Below are positions 61,672 to 64,000 of a stretch of 64,000 bases of DNA, in pieces. Below the pieces are notes generated by a model that saw only the letters and a list, made by a program, of their open reading frames with translations, was not told where the DNA came from and made no database searches. Positions within the stretch are counted from its first letter, which is position 1; each line of letters opens with the position of its first letter. Source of the DNA: Herbaspirillum frisingense GSF30 (GTDB lineage: Bacteria; Pseudomonadota; Gammaproteobacteria; Burkholderiales; Burkholderiaceae_D); assembly GCF_000300975.2 (NCBI RefSeq), contig NZ_AEEC02000003.1, positions 124,001-188,000 on the forward strand, given 5' to 3'. The translations under genes and the position numbers were made by a program.

Positions 61672-61902
61672 TCAGTCGTCCCGATCAAATTCCGCCAGCA
61701 CCATTTCCACCTGCAGGCACTGCAGCTTGAGGTCCTTGATCGCCCGCCGGTAACGGCGAAAATCCTTCCGGTCGGGGAGCTCATCCCCGCCTTTGCTCAT
61801 CCTTACCGCATCATGCACGATGCACTGGAGGATGCCCGCCGCCTGCTCGTGCGAGGCCTTGAGCCGATTCACGCTTTCGATCAGTGCCTGTCTTTTCTTC
61901 AT
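61672..61902 (-). CDS. Small helical protein, unknown
   Basis: A 76-residue charged protein of two long helices (QALIESVNRLKASHEQAAGILQCIVHDAVRM and RRYRRAIKDLKLQCLQVEMVLAEF), suggesting a small coiled coil. GGAA lies before the ATG. Three tandem 10-bp repeats lie directly upstream. No family recognised. Confidence 0.6.
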   Translation of the reverse strand: MKKRQALIESVNRLKASHEQAAGILQCIVHDAVRMSKGGDELPDRKDFRRYRRAIKDLKLQCLQVEMVLAEFDRDD

Positions 61903-62256
61903 TTCGTGTTCCTGTTACTTGCTTGTACTTGCTTGCGCTTGCTTGTCGTCCGTGCAGGTTTCCCCTGACTGGACAGGCAATGGAGTTTGCCGTCCGGCAG
62001 TTTGTTCCACGAAGGTCCAAGCCAATGCTCATCCATAGTGGATCGCGCCGCCTTGGCGGCTTCCTACTGCGGCCCATTGGCGCTACGGCCGGGCATCTGC
62101 TCTTCTTCAATCCCGCTGGCATTACTGACAGTCCATACCGACCTCTCGTCGTCCGGTACGCCGATATCACCGATCAAGCCCTCGGCCTAAGATGAGGACT
62201 CGTAGGGAAACAAAGCCCTGCGATTCATCCCCCTCATCATCACAAGGAGATACATC
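61903..62256. other. Intergenic region before the KGG gene
   Basis: 354 bases with no supported gene. It holds the tandem repeat at 61916-61945 and, on the other side, the leader of the KGG-repeat gene. Confidence 0.4.
61916..61945 (-). repeat. Three tandem 10-bp repeats upstream of a small gene
   Basis: TACTTGCTTG, TACTTGCTTG and CGCTTGCTTG lie head to tail, 14 bases before the start of the minus-strand gene at 61902. One helical turn per unit suggests either repeat slippage or a phased binding site. Confidence 0.7.
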
Positions 62257-62463
62257 ATGGCAAATCAGAACCAAGGATCGACCAGCAACCGTGGCTTCGC
62301 TTCGATGGATGAAAGCAAGCAGCGCGAGATCGCCAGCCAGGGCGGCAAGGCTGCCCATGAAAAGGGAACCGCGCACGAATTCAGTTCCGATGAAGCACGC
62401 GAAGCGGGCCGCAAGGGTGGTCAGAACAGCCACAGCGGCGGCAACCAGAGCAACAACCGTTAG
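62257..62463 (+). CDS. KGG-repeat (YciG/con-10-like) stress protein
   Basis: A 68-residue protein with the full family pattern: RGFASMDESKQREIASQGGKAAHEKG followed by a second EAREAGRKGGQNSH copy (residues 12-38 and 46-60). AAGGAG lies eight bases before ATG. Members of this family are induced in stationary phase and by osmotic or oxidative stress and often lie next to YciF-type genes, as here (62660). Their molecular action is not known. Confidence 0.9.
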   Translation: MANQNQGSTSNRGFASMDESKQREIASQGGKAAHEKGTAHEFSSDEAREAGRKGGQNSHSGGNQSNNR

Positions 62464-62659
62464 TGTTAGTCGTAGCGACTCCCGGGAGTCATACGACTGC
62501 GGCTGTGCTCGCCAGTACCGCCAGGGCAGTACCAGCAGCATAGGCAGCGGGCCTTCCTCGGGCCCGCTCTCCTGCCTTGCTGCCTTGCTGTCTTGCCTTG
62601 CCTTCCCGCCGGGGTCACACAATGCTCGCTTTCCCCCTACCTTCAACCAGGAGACCAGC

Positions 62660-63151
62660 ATGACCGTCAAGACCTTGAAAGACCTCTTCATCCACAGCCT
62701 CTCCGACGTCTATAGCGCGGAAAAGCAATTGACCCGCGCGCTCCCCCGGCTGGCCCGGGCAGCTACTACGCCCGAGCTGCGCCAGGCCTTCGAACAACAT
62801 CTGGAAGAGACTCAGGGACAGATCGAACGTATCGACAGGCTAATGGAAAACAGCGAATTGCGGCTCAAGCGCGTGAAGTGCGTGGCCATGGAAGGGCTGG
62901 TGGAAGAAGGTCGCGAGCAGATCGATGAAATCGAAAAAGGAGCAGTGCTCGACGCCGCTCTGATCGGCGCTGCGCAAAAAGTGGAGCATTACGAGATTGC
63001 CACCTATGGGACCTTGTGCGCCCTGGCCAAGCAACTCGGGCTGGACGAGGCCGCCAAGTTGCTCGACGAAACCCTGCAGGAAGAAAAGGCGACCGACCAG
63101 AAGCTCAGCAAGCTCGCGCTGCAGCAGGTCAACGAGAAGCTGGCCGCGTGA
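62660..63151 (+). CDS. DUF892 ferritin-like protein (YciF type)
   Basis: A 163-residue four-helix protein. LKDLFIHSLSDVYSAEKQL at the start, EQHLEETQGQIERID in the middle and KVEHYEIATYG, LLDETLQEEKATDQKLSKLA in the last half carry the Glu/His positions of the ferritin-like DUF892 family. AGGAGA precedes the ATG. The pairing with a KGG protein copies the yciG-yciF arrangement. A di-metal site and a stress role are known or presumed for the family; no reaction is established. A strong terminator follows. Confidence 0.92.
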   Translation: MTVKTLKDLFIHSLSDVYSAEKQLTRALPRLARAATTPELRQAFEQHLEETQGQIERIDRLMENSELRLKRVKCVAMEGLVEEGREQIDEIEKGAVLDAALIGAAQKVEHYEIATYGTLCALAKQLGLDEAAKLLDETLQEEKATDQKLSKLALQQVNEKLAA

Positions 63152-63218
63152 TCACCCCATAAGGCGTCCGCCGGGGTCACCGCCGGCCCGGAGCGCGGAC
63201 CGCCTTCCGAGCCGATTC

Positions 63219-63254
63219 AACAGGTCGCTTCCGAAAGGGAGCGACCTGTTTTTT
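63219..63254 (+). terminator. Terminator of the DUF892 gene
   Basis: AACAGGTCGCT (63219-63229) pairs perfectly with AGCGACCTGTT (63240-63250), ending in six T. It can also serve the convergent gene at 63268. Confidence 0.9.
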
Positions 63255-63267
63255 CTGTGCGCCCAGA

Positions 63268-63714
63268 TCAGGGTGCCTTGACGGTGATGTTGATTCCATG
63301 GGCCATCATGTGACCGTAGGAATGGTCTTCTCCATCGGCGAACTGAGCGGTGAGCTTGTATTTGCCGGGCGGGAGGGTGAGCATGGTTTCGCTCTGCCCC
63401 TGGTCCAGATGCAGATGGGTGTCGTCATGCGGGATGGTCTCGCCCTTGCCGATGGGCGAATGGTTGATCAGGATGTGGTGATGACCGGTACCCTCGACCA
63501 GCTTGCCGGCCGGACGGGTGGTCATCGAGTGGGCTGCCAGGCGGACGCGGAAAGGACTGGTCACCGTCTGACCGCTCTTGGGTTCGAGAATGCTGAGGGT
63601 AGGTTCATCGGCGTGGGCCATCTCGCCCCCGAGCGAAAACAGGAGAAGGGCCAGGCAGGGAGCAGTGAAGAACCGGCCTTTGTGGTGCGGAGATTTACGT
63701 ACAGATAGGAACAT
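63268..63714 (-). CDS. DUF4399 secreted protein
   Basis: A 148-residue protein; start 63714 follows AAGGAG. A signal peptide ends at GEMAHA-D (about residue 36). The mature part fits DUF4399: LEPKSGQTVTSPFRVRLAAHSM, GHHHILINHSPI, HDDTHLHLDQGQSE and LPPGKYKLTAQFADGEDHSYG. The many conserved histidines suggest metal binding in the periplasm. Function of the family is unknown. Confidence 0.88.
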   Translation of the reverse strand: MFLSVRKSPHHKGRFFTAPCLALLLFSLGGEMAHADEPTLSILEPKSGQTVTSPFRVRLAAHSMTTRPAGKLVEGTGHHHILINHSPIGKGETIPHDDTHLHLDQGQSETMLTLPPGKYKLTAQFADGEDHSYGHMMAHGINITVKAP

Positions 63715-63787
63715 AGCGGACTCCTTGATGAGTTGAAATTGTCGAGTTCGGGACGAGCCGTTGCTCACCGTAGCCGTACTGCACAGC

Positions 63788-64000
63788 TCACAGCGAGAGC
63801 GGCCCGCGCTCGGCCGCCGGCAAACCGGCGTGCAGCTTTCCGAGCAGGATGCGCAGTTGCGCACGATAGTCGAGCACCACATTGCGACGGCAATACGGCG
63901 CCCATGCCGGGTCGGGCGGCGCCTCCCTTCTGGCCGGCTGCGATTGCGGCAGGCGCATCTGGGTGGCCTGTGTAAGGCTGGCGCGCAGTTCCAGCAAGGT
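63788..64000 (-). CDS. C-terminal end of an unrecognised gene (cut by window end)
   Basis: The minus-strand frame is open to the window edge, so only the last 70 or so residues are seen (ending in ERGPLSL). Visible parts are a Pro/Arg-rich linker and a helix DYRAQLRILLGKLHAGL. I do not recognise the family. It lies 73 bases upstream of the DUF4399 gene on the same strand. Confidence 0.5.
   Translation of the reverse strand, partial: TLLELRASLTQATQMRLPQSQPARREAPPDPAWAPYCRRNVVLDYRAQLRILLGKLHAGLPAAERGPLSL

Noticed and set aside
62167-62691. A 174-codon minus-strand frame opposite the KGG gene
   Set aside because: One hydrophobic stretch only; the plus-strand KGG and DUF892 genes with ribosome sites explain the region.

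Overview
This is a GC-rich window from a bacterial chromosome. It is most consistent with a betaproteobacterium of the Oxalobacteraceae, close to Herbaspirillum: two OmpC-type porins, two complete branched-chain-type (Liv) ABC importers, many small catabolic operons each next to its own regulator, and several chemoreceptors. That lifestyle fits a soil or plant-associated aerobe that scavenges organic acids and aromatics. The assignment rests on gene style and protein look, not on a database match. No rRNA, tRNA, CRISPR array, transposase or phage gene was seen.

Layout. 1-2347: end of an MFS permease, an SDR dehydrogenase and an IclR regulator. 2384-3334: a 5'-truncated ammonium transporter remnant. 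3555-10384: a minus-strand operon (flavin monooxygenase, benzoylformate decarboxylase-like enzyme, aldehyde dehydrogenase, aromatic-acid MFS) with a divergent MarR regulator and a clear palindromic operator. 10790-14634: MFS, RraA-like aldolase, NAD-dependent dehydrogenase and divergent GntR. 14767-18423: MarR-like regulator, chemoreceptor, porin. 18599-24112: Liv importer and a SnoaL-like gene, divergent from a fused 5-oxoprolinase (24806-28432). 28644-37327: repeat-rich small protein, response regulator and histidine kinase, a large autotransporter with a zincin-like motif, and an unusual Cache-Cache-CheW protein preceded by a phased array of Pho-box-like repeats.

37411-59560 is the most interesting part. 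A 19-gene minus-strand array (58533 down to 41812) starts with a Rieske oxygenase. It continues with cupins, two flavin reductase-type proteins, a Rieske ferredoxin, a PyrD-like flavoenzyme, an asparaginase-like amidohydrolase, CoxG, a second complete Liv importer and a three-subunit molybdenum hydroxylase (CoxM, CoxS, CoxL). Next to it lie XdhC (molybdenum hydroxylase maturation), an Aer-like chemoreceptor and a porin. The promoters of the array, of the chemoreceptor-xdhC pair and of the porin share a near-identical -35 and operator motif. A TetR-type gene lies divergent to the array. I read this as one regulon for sensing, outer-membrane entry, import and oxidation of one compound, probably an N-heterocycle or related nitrogenous ring. 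The substrate is not determined.

59607-64000: a zinc alcohol dehydrogenase, three tiny hydrophilic or helical proteins, a KGG-repeat stress protein with a DUF892 ferritin-like protein, a DUF4399 protein, and the end of an unrecognised gene cut by the window edge.
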